A DNA stretch of 64,000 bases from Allocatelliglobosispora scoriae (GCF_014204945.1 NZ_JACHMN010000001.1:868001-932000), one strand, 5' to 3'; numbered from the stretch's first letter, positions 1 through 13,224 are shown. Notes: a model not told the origin generated them from the sequence alone. A program made the numbers and translations.

Positions 1-435
1 GTCACAAGACCGGCGATCCGGCTACCGGAGTGACTCGGCGTCACCGCAGCGGTCCGGCACATGCCCGGTGCGCGGCGGGAGTTCGGGACAGGGGTTCGGG
101 ATCGCGGATCCCGGGTAACAGGCGTCAGCCCGGAGGGGGAAGCATGCCCAACATGGAACTGGCCGGCCTTGCGGTAACGGTGATCGGTCTGTTGTGGCGG
201 CTGGCGCTCCATCGTCAAGGCACCCGCCGCGGCAGCACCCGCTGCGAGCGACGCGGGGACGCAGCGTCGCGCTTCGTGCAGCCGACGGTGCCGCGGCGCC
301 GCGCCCTGGTTCGCCACGCACGCGTGCGGCACTCAGCAAGCCGGGTCTGGCTGACGCATCGAAACCACGGCCGGCAACTCCCGCTGCGCGGGCCCCGCCC
401 CCGCAACCGCCATGCCCTGACAGCGTGAATTCACG
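1..435. other. left-edge stretch without a recognisable gene
   Basis: Frames on both strands are open but arginine- and proline-rich, as expected of shadow frames in high-GC DNA. A purine-rich ribosome-binding-like stretch precedes an ATG at 144. The first codons there read as a short hydrophobic segment (MELAGLAVTVIGLLW) but the frame then becomes basic and low in complexity, so it could be the start of a decayed membrane protein. I see no confident feature here. Confidence 0.3.
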
Positions 436-717
436 TTAGGGATTTGGAGTGCACACTTCGATGGTTCCCGTTTGCGTGATAGAGGTGCCAAATGTGGCGT
501 TGAAGCTCGCCGTCGATATGGGAAGTAGCGGATTGATTGCCGCGCACATCAGTACGCCGCTGTCTACTGGGCCGATGCCGGGGATGGCCCGTGACCCTAG
601 TCCGATGAGCAGTCCGCCGCCGCCACCGAGGACTCCGCCCAGCGTCACTCCGGTGCTGGCGTGGGCTGGTGCGGCTGCGGCGCGGCGGAAGCCGATGCTG
701 CGGCTGGATCGGCTCAT
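436..717 (-). CDS. small hypothetical membrane protein
   Basis: A 93-residue frame starts at the ATG at 717, with GGAG about 12 bases upstream. After a basic N-terminus it has a glycine-rich hydrophobic stretch (roughly residues 24-42) and a second hydrophobic stretch (about 50-66), then a polar tail ending in VCTPNP. This resembles a two-segment membrane protein. No family is recognised. An overlapping frame on the other strand (449-724) is less protein-like. The codon bias is not strong enough to be sure that this is a gene. Confidence 0.35.
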   Translation of the reverse strand: MSRSSRSIGFRRAAAAPAHASTGVTLGGVLGGGGGLLIGLGSRAIPGIGPVDSGVLMCAAINPLLPISTASFNATFGTSITQTGTIEVCTPNP

Positions 718-905
718 CGAATAGGCCGCTCCATACCCCTCGGCCGGTCCAGGGCGAGCCGTGTACGACGACCAACCCGAGGACATATGTCATGGCCATG
801 CCGTGCGCCGCTCACCAGGTCTGGTGAGTGCTGGCACTACAGCCCAGCCTCGGTCGACGCCCATACTTGAACAAGGCAAGGCCCACAGCGTAGAAGGGAA
901 CGGGC

Positions 906-1385
906 ATGTTGGAGGCCACAAAGACCAGCGTCTGGAAGAACCGCTACGCGATCAGTGCCGATGGTCGGCCCCTCGCCGTCTGGGACGGATCGCTGTGGAC
1001 GGCCGGGGGAACGTTCGAGCTGGGCGGACGGCGGTACAGGGTGCGCGGCAACATGTGGGGCAGCACGTACGGGATGGTCGACCAGGACGACACACCGGTC
1101 GCCGCAGCGCGCCGGGTGGGCCGCAAGAGCTGGACGGTCGAGGCGGGCGGGCAGACCTACGCCTTCCACCGGGCGTCGTTGTGGCGGGATGAGCAGGAGC
1201 TGCGCTCCGCCGACGGTCGGCGCCTGGGCTCGGTCAGGCGGACCAGCATGTGGCGCGGCGACGCGGTGGCCGACCTTCCCAGCCTGCAGCTACCCGTGCA
1301 GATCTTCGTCCTCGCCGTTGTGCTCACCATGTGGGACTCTTCGTCTGCCACAGGCGCGGCTGGCGCGGTCGCCGCCGCCGGCTGA
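906..1385 (+). CDS. conserved hypothetical protein, LURP-one/tubby-like
   Basis: A 159-residue protein with an AGAAGGGA ribosome-binding site before the ATG. Repeated short beta-hairpin-like motifs (VWDGSLW, GGTFELGGRRYRV, GGQTYAFHRASLW) suggest an all-beta barrel of the LURP-one/tubby C-terminal type. A hydrophobic segment near the C-terminus (about residues 127-145) may lie against or in the membrane. Proteins of this look are common single genes in actinomycetes and have no assigned reaction. The fold assignment is inference from the motif rhythm; function is unknown. Confidence 0.6.
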   Translation: MLEATKTSVWKNRYAISADGRPLAVWDGSLWTAGGTFELGGRRYRVRGNMWGSTYGMVDQDDTPVAAARRVGRKSWTVEAGGQTYAFHRASLWRDEQELRSADGRRLGSVRRTSMWRGDAVADLPSLQLPVQIFVLAVVLTMWDSSSATGAAGAVAAAG

Positions 1386-1561
1386 GCTGCGCCGCCGGAA
1401 CTGCCGATCCCCGCGGCTCCGTGTTGTCGTTTCCATCCAAGACGACCGCAGCGGTGTTTCCATAACATGGGGTGGGCAGCCGCCGCCGGGCTAAGCGCGG
1501 CGCTGCCGACTGCTGTCGACTGTCTGATGGCTTCGTCGCCTGATCCTGAGGGGAACCGCAC

Positions 1562-2140
1562 ATGCGTGATCTGGTCTTTACCGGTTTCGTTTCGCTGGAC
1601 GGAGTGGTGGACTCCCCCGGCGGTGGGCCGGGCGAGGAACACCGCAGCGGCGGCTGGGTGATCAACGGCATCGACTTCCTGCCCGAGGCTTTCTCCCTCA
1701 AGGGCGAGGAACTCGCGGAGACCACGGCACTGATGTTCGGCCGCCGGAGCTACGAAGCGTTCGCGACGACCTGGCCCGGCTCGGACGACCACGCCGCCTA
1801 CCGGGACCTACCCAAGTACGTGGTGTCGACCACGCTCGACGAAGACGCCCTTGTCGAAGGATGGGGGCCGACGACGATCCTGCGCTCCACCGACGACATC
1901 GCCGAGCTCAAGCAGGGCGAGGGTGGCGCGATCTTCATCCACGGCAGCGCGGAACTCGCCCGACGCCTTTCGGAGGCCGGCCTGCTCGACCGATACCACC
2001 TGCTGGTCTTCCCCGTGCTGCTCGGGGCCGGAAAGAGCCTGTTCAGCAGCGCGGACAGGGACAAGCAGGCGCTGCGCCTCCGGGACTCCGCGGCCTACCC
2101 GAACGGCATCGTCAAGCTGATCTACGACGTCGTCGCCTGA
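1562..2140 (+). CDS. dihydrofolate reductase family protein (RibD C-terminal-like)
   Basis: A 192-residue single-domain protein of the DHFR/RibD C-terminal fold. Visible hallmarks are the N-terminal strand with FVSLDGVVD, the FGRRSYEAF motif near residue 60, the HGSAELARRL nucleotide-binding segment and PVLLGAGKSLF near residue 155. Such proteins are presumed NAD(P)H-dependent reductases of unknown substrate in the cytoplasm. The 3' end overlaps the convergent AraC-type gene by 19 bases. A second family member lies at 21320-21877. Confidence 0.85.
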   Translation: MRDLVFTGFVSLDGVVDSPGGGPGEEHRSGGWVINGIDFLPEAFSLKGEELAETTALMFGRRSYEAFATTWPGSDDHAAYRDLPKYVVSTTLDEDALVEGWGPTTILRSTDDIAELKQGEGGAIFIHGSAELARRLSEAGLLDRYHLLVFPVLLGAGKSLFSSADRDKQALRLRDSAAYPNGIVKLIYDVVA

Positions 2141-2832
2141 TGCAGGTCCAGGCCGATCGCACCGCCACCGCCGTCGCGGAGCTGGCGCGCCGTACGACCG
2201 ACATACCGGCACAGTGCACGGGCCAGGTGCGGCTCGTCGAAGTACCCGAGTCCGGTGACGACCTCGGAGACCGGGGCACCGGCTGCCAGTAGCACTGCGG
2301 CCTCACGGGCGCGCTCGATCTGCCGTACCGCACCCTGGGTGAGCCCGGTCGCCGCCCGGAACCGCCGCTCGACAGTGCGCGCCGAGACCGTCGGACGATG
2401 GCCTCGGCGCGCCTCGGCGACCAGCGGGTCACGGACCACGGCTCCGGCCCGCACGAGTCGGCCGACCAGGGCTTCGGCGTCGTCGGGGCCCGGCGTCTCC
2501 CAGCGGGCACCGTCCAGCCGGAAGGTCCTGCGGGTGACGTCCGGCAGCTCGACGCCGCTGTTCACCAGGGACGCCGTCGGCACCGCCCGTAGCGACGTGC
2601 CCACTGCGAACTCGATACCGACGAAGGACGCCCCTTCCGGCACCGGCGCGGTGCCGGTCCTGGTCTCGGGGCCGGAGACGCTCGCGTAAAACCCGCCCTC
2701 GCGCTCCCAGAACACCAGGCCCCAGCACACCGCCGCAACGGAGGTCATCTCCACGACCCGCTCGCTCCTACAGGTCCACACCGTGCTCACCCACGGCGAG
2801 TCCGACGCCCGCGTCTCGAACCGCAAACCCAC
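2122..2832 (-). CDS. AraC-family transcriptional regulator
   Basis: 236 residues from a GTG at 2832. The C-terminal third carries the AraC/XylS double helix-turn-helix: VSARTVERRFRAATGL for the first helix pair, then APVSEVVTGLGYFDEPHLARAL for the second, conserved part. The N-terminal half is a sensor domain of unknown ligand (FYASVSGPETRTG, GIEFAVGTSL). It is convergent with the DHFR-like gene and overlaps its 3' end. Convergent transcription gives no evidence that the two are functionally linked. Confidence 0.85.
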   Translation of the reverse strand: MGLRFETRASDSPWVSTVWTCRSERVVEMTSVAAVCWGLVFWEREGGFYASVSGPETRTGTAPVPEGASFVGIEFAVGTSLRAVPTASLVNSGVELPDVTRRTFRLDGARWETPGPDDAEALVGRLVRAGAVVRDPLVAEARRGHRPTVSARTVERRFRAATGLTQGAVRQIERAREAAVLLAAGAPVSEVVTGLGYFDEPHLARALCRYVGRTARQLRDGGGGAIGLDLHQATTS

Positions 2833-2899
2833 GAGATCACCCTAACCAAGCTCGCCGCACACCCGATCGGACCGCCGACGCTTCCCCACCGGGCCGAAG

Positions 2900-3304
2900 T
2901 CAGGCGGCTGGACGCTGCGCGGCCAAGGCCTTGCCCATCTCCTCCACGAGCCGGTTCAGCCCTCGCAACGGGCGGACCATCACTGTGAACTCGACGATCC
3001 GGCCATCGGCGTCCAAGCGCATCATGTCCACGCCGTGGACCGCGGTGCCGTCGAGGTCGGCATGAAACTCCAGGACCGCTCCGTCGGGCGTGTACCACTC
3101 GCGCTCGTACCGGATGGTGGGTCCGAGCACGGCCAAAGCCGCGGCGAGGTAGGCGGCCGTGATGTCGGGGCCGTTCTGCGGCGCGTGCACCGCTGGCGAA
3201 CGGAACACCACGTCCGGTGCGAGCAGGGGCGCCAGGCCTGCCAGATCACGGCTCTCGACGACGCGGTGCCAGGCGGCGACCGCAGCGGGCATCTGTTCTG
3301 TCAT
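2900..3304 (-). CDS. SnoaL-like/NTF2-fold protein
   Basis: 134 residues from the ATG at 3304; the frame stays open upstream but becomes cysteine- and arginine-rich and is unlikely to be translated. The sequence follows the SnoaL/NTF2 pattern: AWHRVVESRDLAGLAPLLAP, then DVVFRSPA, then a strand with YTPDGAVLEFHADL. The fold forms a small cone-shaped barrel that serves as cyclase, isomerase or binding protein. No catalytic residue set could be assigned, so the substrate is unknown. Confidence 0.75.
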   Translation of the reverse strand: MTEQMPAAVAAWHRVVESRDLAGLAPLLAPDVVFRSPAVHAPQNGPDITAAYLAAALAVLGPTIRYEREWYTPDGAVLEFHADLDGTAVHGVDMMRLDADGRIVEFTVMVRPLRGLNRLVEEMGKALAAQRPAA

Positions 3305-3674
3305 CCGCCGACGATACGTCCGCGCGGCGAACCACAGGCATATTCCCGCCTGCTTGAGCGGAGTGCCACTGGACGAATGCGGGCTGCACCGAGTCGGCTG
3401 GGCGTGGCTGACACAGCGGCGGGCCGTGCAGGTCCACGGCGGAATCTGGCGGGGCTCCGCGCCGAGCCGACCTACCGAGCCAGGCCGACCGTGCAGCTCG
3501 GGCAAGCTCCGGCGAGAACTGCGGTCGCCGCGGATCCATGGCGCCGATATGCCCTGGCTGGCCGGGGGTCACGGCCGGGTGACTGTGCACCAACGAGGGA
3601 CTGCCCTTCGCGCCTTTGCAACCACTAGCCTGATTTTGTGCCGCTTTGGTTGCTACATGATAGGAGCTCCCTCT

Positions 3675-4220
3675 ATGGAAGATTTGATGCAACGCAAGCA
3701 CCGGCTGGCCTTCAGTCACTTCGACCGGGACCACAACGGCTATATCGAGCGCACCGATCTGGAAGGGCTAGGGGTGCGCATCCTGTCGCAGTTCGAGGAC
3801 TCGCCCACTTCCGCCAAGGGCAAGGCCGTCGTCGGGAGCTTCGATGGGATCTGGGCCGCGCTGGCCCAGCAGTGCGACAAGGATGCCGACGGCCGCATCG
3901 ACCCGGCGGAGTACCACCGAGGCATGACCGAGGCCTTCGTCGAGCGGCCCGCCGACTATGAGCAGACCTTCCGGCCCGCGGTGAAAGCCGTGCTCGACCT
4001 CGCCGACGTCGACGGCGACGGGGCGCTCAGCCGCGACGAGTTCGTGCGGATCCAGAATGCCTTCGGCACGGCCGACGACCAGATCGACGAGGCCTTCCGA
4101 CGGATGGACACCGACGGCGACGGTCGGCTCACCGTGGAGGAGCTGACCGAAGCCGTGCGGCAGTTCTACGTCGGCACCCAGGACGATGCGGTCGGCAACT
4201 GGTTCTTCGGCGCGTCGTGA
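3675..4220 (+). CDS. EF-hand calcium-binding protein (calerythrin/CabA-like)
   Basis: 181 residues. GGAG nine bases before the ATG at 3675 decides the start over an in-frame ATG at 3657. Four EF-hand loops are visible: DRDHNGYIERTD (residues 17-28), DKDADGRIDPAE, DVDGDGALSRDE and DTDGDGRLTVEE. The last three are canonical 12-residue loops ending in Glu; the first ends in Asp. This four-hand cytosolic layout matches bacterial sarcoplasmic-type calcium-binding proteins. The stop overlaps the GTG start of the aldehyde dehydrogenase (GTGA), so the two are translationally coupled. Upstream, inverted arms GCAACCA (3618-3624) and TGGTTGC (3647-3653) may be an operator. Confidence 0.92.
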   Translation: MEDLMQRKHRLAFSHFDRDHNGYIERTDLEGLGVRILSQFEDSPTSAKGKAVVGSFDGIWAALAQQCDKDADGRIDPAEYHRGMTEAFVERPADYEQTFRPAVKAVLDLADVDGDGALSRDEFVRIQNAFGTADDQIDEAFRRMDTDGDGRLTVEELTEAVRQFYVGTQDDAVGNWFFGAS

Positions 4221-5788
4221 AGTCTTACGGGGTGCTGGTCGGCGGGCACGGCCGGGAGGGAAAGGGCTGGGCCTACGTCGCCCGGACCAGCGCACTCCTG
4301 GCCGACCCGCTCACCGTCGGCCGGCTGACGCTGAACCGGGAACGCGACGGCGGCGACGAGGACGACGAACGGCTGGCCGGACGGGTGGCCGTCGCCACCG
4401 CCGAGCAGGTGGCCGAAGCCCTCCGGGCCGCCCGCGCCGCGCAGCCCGAATGGGGCCGTCGGCCGCTGGCAGAACGGCTGGAGCTGGCCGGCCTGATCTA
4501 CCGAGAGCTGGTCCGTCGAGCCGACGAGCTGATCGACGTACTGGTCGACGAGGGACACCCGGTCCGGCTTGCCCGCTGGGAGCTGTCGGGGATGCTGGCG
4601 TCGTTTCACCCTGACAGCGTGGCGCTCGCCGCCGAGCTGGCCGAACGCCGCCACCAGGTCGGCCAGCACCGCGTTCGGCTGCGTTACCGGCCCGACGGTG
4701 TGGTCTGCCTCAGCCCGCCGCAGAATGCCGCCACCAGCAACAGCGCGCTCGGCATCTGGGCCCTGATCGGCGGCAACGCCCTCGTCGTCGGCGCCCCGCG
4801 CAGTTGCCCGCTGGGCGTCAACCATCTCTATCAGGAGATCGTCGCCCCGCAGCTAGGAGCCCTCGGTGCTCCCCCGGCGGTGTTGTCCGTCCTGTGCGGG
4901 CTGACCCGGCCCATGCTGGCGTCGTGGTTGGACAGTGCCGATGTCGACGACATCTACTACTTCGGCAGCTCGACCCGTGGCCTGGCGCTGGCGCAGGAGT
5001 GCCTGGCCCGGGGTAAGAAGCCGGTGCTCGAACTGTCCGGCAACGACGGCGTGCTCGTCTGGCGCGACGCCGACGTGGTCGGGGCCGCAGCCGCGCTGGC
5101 CGAGTGCTTCTACGGCTCCGGTCAGATCTGCATGGTGCCCAGGTATGCCGTGGCGCATCCTGCGGTGTTCGACCAGCTCGTCGACGCCGTGGCTGCCCAC
5201 GCCCGGGCGCTGCGGCCCGGGCTGCCCGACGACCCCGACGTGCTGCTCAGCCCGGTGTTCAAGGCGCCTGCGATGCAGGCGGTGCTACGGCAGGCCACCG
5301 ACGCCGGGGCAACGATCGTCACGGGCGGGCGGCAGTGGGACCGCCGCGGGCGACCCAGCTCCGGCGGGATGTTCCTCGAGCCGACGGTGCTGCGGGTCGA
5401 CGGGCTCGAGATGGCGGACGGGCTGGCGGCGGTACGCGACGAGACGTTCTTCCCGCTGCTCAGCATCGTCCTTCCCACGCCCAGCGACGACGGGAAACTG
5501 CTGACCCGGGTGATCGCTTTCATGAACGCCAACCGCTATGGTCTGCGCAACTCGCTGTGGGCGCGGGACGAGGCCGTCATCGACCGGGTCTGCGCCGATC
5601 TCGGCAACGGCGGCATCCTGAAGGTCAACGACTCGCACATCGGTTTCACACCGGTACTGCCCACCCACGGTGGCACCGGCATCACCGGCGGTCCTTTCGG
5701 CGGCGCGGCCATCCCGCTCCTGCGGACGACCACGCTCCAGGCGATCTGCGCCGCCGCTCAGCCCACCAGGCCACTCCAAGCGCAGTGA
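4217..5788 (+). CDS. aldehyde dehydrogenase family protein
   Basis: 523 residues from a GTG that overlaps the stop of the EF-hand gene. It has the NAD(P)+-dependent aldehyde dehydrogenase core: the nucleotide-loop motif FGSSTRG, the general base in LELSGND (Glu272), the nucleophile in GSGQICM (Cys305), and late motifs ETFFPLLSIV and NANRYGLRNSLW. The N-terminal segment (about residues 1-60) is longer than in ordinary family members and unrecognised. The substrate cannot be read from sequence. Coupling to a calcium-binding protein suggests a complex or calcium-dependent regulation, which is inference. Confidence 0.9.
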   Translation: MKSYGVLVGGHGREGKGWAYVARTSALLADPLTVGRLTLNRERDGGDEDDERLAGRVAVATAEQVAEALRAARAAQPEWGRRPLAERLELAGLIYRELVRRADELIDVLVDEGHPVRLARWELSGMLASFHPDSVALAAELAERRHQVGQHRVRLRYRPDGVVCLSPPQNAATSNSALGIWALIGGNALVVGAPRSCPLGVNHLYQEIVAPQLGALGAPPAVLSVLCGLTRPMLASWLDSADVDDIYYFGSSTRGLALAQECLARGKKPVLELSGNDGVLVWRDADVVGAAAALAECFYGSGQICMVPRYAVAHPAVFDQLVDAVAAHARALRPGLPDDPDVLLSPVFKAPAMQAVLRQATDAGATIVTGGRQWDRRGRPSSGGMFLEPTVLRVDGLEMADGLAAVRDETFFPLLSIVLPTPSDDGKLLTRVIAFMNANRYGLRNSLWARDEAVIDRVCADLGNGGILKVNDSHIGFTPVLPTHGGTGITGGPFGGAAIPLLRTTTLQAICAAAQPTRPLQAQ

Positions 5789-5924
5789 CACACCGCGCTT
5801 ACGTCATACCGTGCGCCCGCCCCGCCCGAGCTCCGCAGCCAGAACGCCGAACCGGACCGCCAGGTTTGAAGCGCCCTCGTCCGCCACCTCATGGCGTCGG
5901 CCGGAGGCCGGCGAGCACGCACGC

Positions 5925-10046
<4,122 letters not shown>

Positions 10047-10524
10047 CGTGACCTCCTGTGCCCGTACGGACCGCCCGGCCTATAGCCTGCTACAGCTGAC
10101 TGCGTCGGCGGATCCATCGTCGGTCGTATCTTCCTGACGGACAGGCGCAGTACCTTCCCGGCTAGCGTGAGCCTGCGTAAACTACACACCCGTTCCTGCG
10201 TTAGGACTTCATCGTCCTGCATGCAAACAGTGGTTTGACGGTCAGAGGTCATGGTGACGGTCACCAACCGATACCGTCCACGGGTATCCGTGGCCGTCCG
10301 CTGTGGTTCGTGTCTGTAGTCGCTCAGTTAGCCACTACCCGGTTGGCGAGTCGCACACCTTGAAGGCAGCCTGGGCGCACTAATAACTGATGCTCGGAGA
10401 TCGATGACGGCCGGTACCGTGACCCCGAGCCCTGGCGGCAGTCACTCACAGTGACGCATTTGGTCCTGGGACGCTGGGCTTTCGCCCGCCTGGCGATGTC
10501 ACATGCTCGCGATAGCTTCCGGCC
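10047..10524. promoter_or_regulatory. divergent intergenic region with a 15-bp palindrome
   Basis: 478 bases separate the divergent starts of the CHAT-TPR and Nudix genes. Parts are less GC-rich than their surroundings, as expected of promoters. A perfect interrupted palindrome, TGGTGAC-G-GTCACCA, lies at 10252-10266 and is a candidate operator. No reading frame here looks coding. Confidence 0.4.
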
Positions 10525-11070
10525 GTGAATCGCCACGAATTGCGGCGCCGGTCGTTGGAGGCCGCACTGGTCGACGTTGGTAACGCACGTGTCGAATTCG
10601 ACGACGTCGACGGTTGGCTCGCCGCCGTCGGCGCCAGTCCAGCCGACCCGCTCGGGGCCGAGGTCTGGGTATTCGACACGAGTCTTTCCCAGGTGCTGCT
10701 GGTCCTCAATCCCTGGCGAGGCTGGGTCCCGCCCGGCGGGAAGGTTGAACCCGGAGAGGCACCTCGCGAAGCGGCACGCCGTGAGCCGCTGGAGGAGACC
10801 GGGGTGGATGCTGAGCTCCTGGCCCGTCCAGCCGCCGCGAGCGTCCGCTCGTATCGTCCGGGCATGCCGGCGACATTAGGTTTGTCCTACGCCGCGATCG
10901 TCGACATCGCGACTGCGCTGGTGGCCGAGCCAGGCCAGCCCGCCGCCTGGAAGAACCTGGATCACCCATGGGAAGGCTCCTTCCCCGACGACCCATCTCG
11001 CATTCGTCAGCACGGCCGGTGGTTGGCCGGTCTTGCTCGATCCGAGTGGCGCACCGCAGTCCACGATTGA
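10525..11070 (+). CDS. Nudix hydrolase
   Basis: 181 residues from a GTG. The Nudix box runs from the GGKVEPGE glycines through APREAAR to REPLEETGV, giving the GX5EX7RE-X-X-EE-X-G spacing needed for metal-dependent hydrolysis of nucleoside diphosphate-linked substrates. One normally aliphatic position of the box is proline (the P of REPLEE), a mild deviation. The ~60-residue extension before the domain is typical of actinomycete family members. The substrate is not predictable. Confidence 0.85.
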   Translation: MNRHELRRRSLEAALVDVGNARVEFDDVDGWLAAVGASPADPLGAEVWVFDTSLSQVLLVLNPWRGWVPPGGKVEPGEAPREAARREPLEETGVDAELLARPAAASVRSYRPGMPATLGLSYAAIVDIATALVAEPGQPAAWKNLDHPWEGSFPDDPSRIRQHGRWLAGLARSEWRTAVHD

Positions 11071-11499
11071 CTCCTCAGAAAGGCCGACCGAACACCACGG
11101 TGTGATGTGTTGTCCGCCACCCGGCGACCCGTTGTGGCTGTGAGAGTGAGTTCGGGCCCCACCTAGGAGCGGGTTCCGACTCCACATACCGACCTCTGGC
11201 GGCTCCGATCGGGAACGAGTAGCGGCCCCGGCTGTGCCGATCAAGCGGCAGGCGGCGGTAGCGGTCGGCGACCGCTCGCCGGAAGGTACCGACGAGGGCA
11301 GCATGTCCGGATCTGCCGATGAGCGGATGTTGCAGGTGTCTGGTCGGTGGCTGTGGCGGTGTTCGGGTTTGCGGGATGATTCTGGTGGTTCTGTCCTATT
11401 CGGATCTTGGGTTCAAGCTGGGCTTGTGGGGTCTGCCTGTTCGGTTCGGGGTTGCATGGCGTGGGGTGTTGGCGGAGGTCGTGGGAGGGGTGGGGGTTG
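11071..11499. other. intergenic stretch upstream of the TPR gene
   Basis: No convincing gene. From about 11290 to 11600 the + strand becomes strongly G- and T-rich and C-poor, unlike the surrounding DNA, and continues into the start of the TPR gene. This skew may mark imported or repeat-derived DNA. The promoter of the TPR gene presumably lies here, but I could not pick a convincing -10/-35 pair. Confidence 0.3.
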
Positions 11500-12753
11500 G
11501 TGGATGTGTCGGCGTCGGCCGCGACCGGTGGGGAGGCGGGGCGGTTGGCTGGTGGTGGGTTTGGTGTGGTGGTTGCGCGGTGGGCGGAGGTGCATCGGCT
11601 GGCGGTGGCGGGTCGGGAGCCGGAGATCGCTCGGGCCGTAGGACGCCGGGTGGGCAGGGTGTGGCTGAGCCGGTCCCGGTTTGCCGACGTGGCGGCGATG
11701 GCGCAAGCGACGCTGACGTTGGGCCCAGACGCTGCCGCTCTGTACCACCTGGGCTGGGCACTGGCGTCCACCGGCAGCCCACGGCAGGCGTTGGACTGCT
11801 ATATGCAGGCGTTGCCGATCTGGCAGGAGGTCGGCAACCGGACCGGGGAAGCGGCCACGCTGAACAACATCGGCTTGGCGTACAACGGGCTGGGTGACCG
11901 GCGGCAGGCACTGGCCTACTACGAGCAGGCACTGCCGATCATGCGGGAGGTCGGTGACCGGGCCGGGGAAGCGACCACGCTGAACAACATCGGCACCGTG
12001 TACAACGGGCTGGGTGGCCGGCGGCAGGCACTGACCTACTACCAGCAGGCGCTGCCGATCACGCGGGAGGTCGGCGACCGGGCCGGGGAAGCGACCACGC
12101 TGAACAACATCGGCATGGCGTACAACGGGCTGGGTGACCGGCGGCAGGCCCTGACCTACTTCGAGCAGGCGCTGCCAATCCTGCGGGAGGTCGGCGACCG
12201 GGCCGGGGAAGCGACCACGCTGAGCAACATCGGCGCCGTGTACAACGGGCTGGGTGACCGGCGGCAGGCACTGGCCTATCACGAGCAGTCGTTGCCGATC
12301 CGGCGGGAGGTCGGCGACCGGGCTGGGGAAGCGACCACGCTGAACCACATCGGCATGGTGTACGACGGGCTGGGTGACCTGCGGCAGGCACTGGCCTACC
12401 ACGAGCAGGCACTGCCGATCCTGCGGGAGGTCGGCGACCGGGCCGGGGAAGCGACCACGCTGAACAACATCGGCGCCGTGTACGACGGGCTGGGTGACCT
12501 GCGGCAGGCACTGGCCTACTACGAGCAGGCGTTGCCGATCCGGCGGGAGGTCGGCGACCGGGCCGGGGAAGCCGTGACCCGGTACAACATTGCGATGACC
12601 CACCGGGCGGGCGGCGACCTCGACCAGGCCGTCAGCGAACTCGAAGTCGTCGTCGAACTCGACCGCCAGATCGAACACCCAGACCTCGCAGCCGACACCG
12701 CCACCCTCGAACAGGTACGCAGCGAACGAGCACAACACCTCGACAAGACCTGA
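11500..12753 (+). CDS. tetratricopeptide repeat protein with near-identical 40-residue units
   Basis: 417 residues from the GTG at 11500, chosen because GGGAGG lies about 11 bases upstream; the frame is open further 5' but reads unlike protein. Residues ~30-100 resemble the linker of actinomycete NB-ARC/TPR proteins (RVWLSRSRFADVAAMAQA). Then follow about seven 40-residue TPR units of the pattern QALAYYEQALPI-REVGDRAGEATTLNNIG. The units are almost identical at DNA level. No NTPase, CHAT or TIR domain is attached, so it may be a stand-alone scaffold or the tail of a larger ancestral regulator. Confidence 0.85.
   Translation: MDVSASAATGGEAGRLAGGGFGVVVARWAEVHRLAVAGREPEIARAVGRRVGRVWLSRSRFADVAAMAQATLTLGPDAAALYHLGWALASTGSPRQALDCYMQALPIWQEVGNRTGEAATLNNIGLAYNGLGDRRQALAYYEQALPIMREVGDRAGEATTLNNIGTVYNGLGGRRQALTYYQQALPITREVGDRAGEATTLNNIGMAYNGLGDRRQALTYFEQALPILREVGDRAGEATTLSNIGAVYNGLGDRRQALAYHEQSLPIRREVGDRAGEATTLNHIGMVYDGLGDLRQALAYHEQALPILREVGDRAGEATTLNNIGAVYDGLGDLRQALAYYEQALPIRREVGDRAGEAVTRYNIAMTHRAGGDLDQAVSELEVVVELDRQIEHPDLAADTATLEQVRSERAQHLDKT
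11800..12570 (+). repeat. tandem array of ~120-bp units encoding TPRs
   Basis: Successive units beginning near 11820, 11940, 12060, 12180, 12300, 12420 and 12540 differ at only a few positions each. The exact 120-base period keeps the frame. Such conservation implies recent amplification or gene conversion, and the array could expand or shrink by recombination. Confidence 0.9.
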
Positions 12754-13098
12754 ACCACCCCGCCACCCGGTGACGCCCACCAGCAACACTCTGCCCGACG
12801 TCCGAACCTGCCGCGATCCGCTCGGCAGTCCGTACGACCAGGTCGGAGACGAGCGACCTCGGTCGTAACCGTGAGTGCATCGGCATACCAACGATGGGTG
12901 TCGGCTTGGGTGGGGCCAGCTCTCGCTCGTACGAATCCCCAAGGCGAGAGCCTGGAGCCAGAAATGGCGCGTAGATGGGGCCATCGTTCACCAACAGAGC
13001 CAACCAGTTGTCCATCCATTTCAAGCATCCTGCCTGCCCGACCGAATTCTCCGGTGACCGCCACCGCGCGGGCTGGTAGGCAAAGCTACTCTTCGCGC
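12754..13098. other. intergenic stretch, nothing recognised
   Basis: No frame with family motifs or convincing codon bias is visible, and no clear hairpin follows the TPR gene stop. Confidence 0.3.
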
Positions 13099-13224
13099 AT
13101 GGTGTGGTTCACAGTTGATTCGACAACAGCGTGGTTCGTTGTAATAGCCGCAAGTGTCCTGTTGTTGGCTTTTGGGGTGTTAGTGCGCCGCGCCTCAATG
13201 CGACGCGATGGAACGCGTGACTGA
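13099..13224 (+). CDS. single-pass small membrane protein
   Basis: A 41-residue frame: a short polar start, one hydrophobic segment (about residues 11-29, AWFVVIAASVLLLAFGVLV) and a basic tail (RRASMRRDGTRD), giving an N-out/C-in topology by the positive-inside rule. The codons are less GC-biased than those of neighbouring genes. No family is recognised, and the evidence is only the transmembrane pattern. Confidence 0.4.
   Translation: MVWFTVDSTTAWFVVIAASVLLLAFGVLVRRASMRRDGTRD

Noticed and set aside
449-724. A 91-codon + strand frame opposite the small membrane protein
   Set aside because: Its composition (proline runs, many internal methionines) is less protein-like than the - strand frame with its ribosome-binding site and hydrophobic segments.
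10252-10266. Palindrome TGGTGAC-G-GTCACCA as a terminator
   Set aside because: It lies between divergent starts with no gene ending there, so an operator is the better reading.
11800-12570. Tandem repeats considered as a CRISPR-like or other non-coding array
   Set aside because: Unit length is 120 bases with no spacers, and the units encode TPRs in frame.
11413-12984. A 523-codon frame antisense to the TPR repeats
   Set aside because: It is a repeat shadow: periodic VADLPQDRQ-type sequence produced by the 120-bp units on the other strand.
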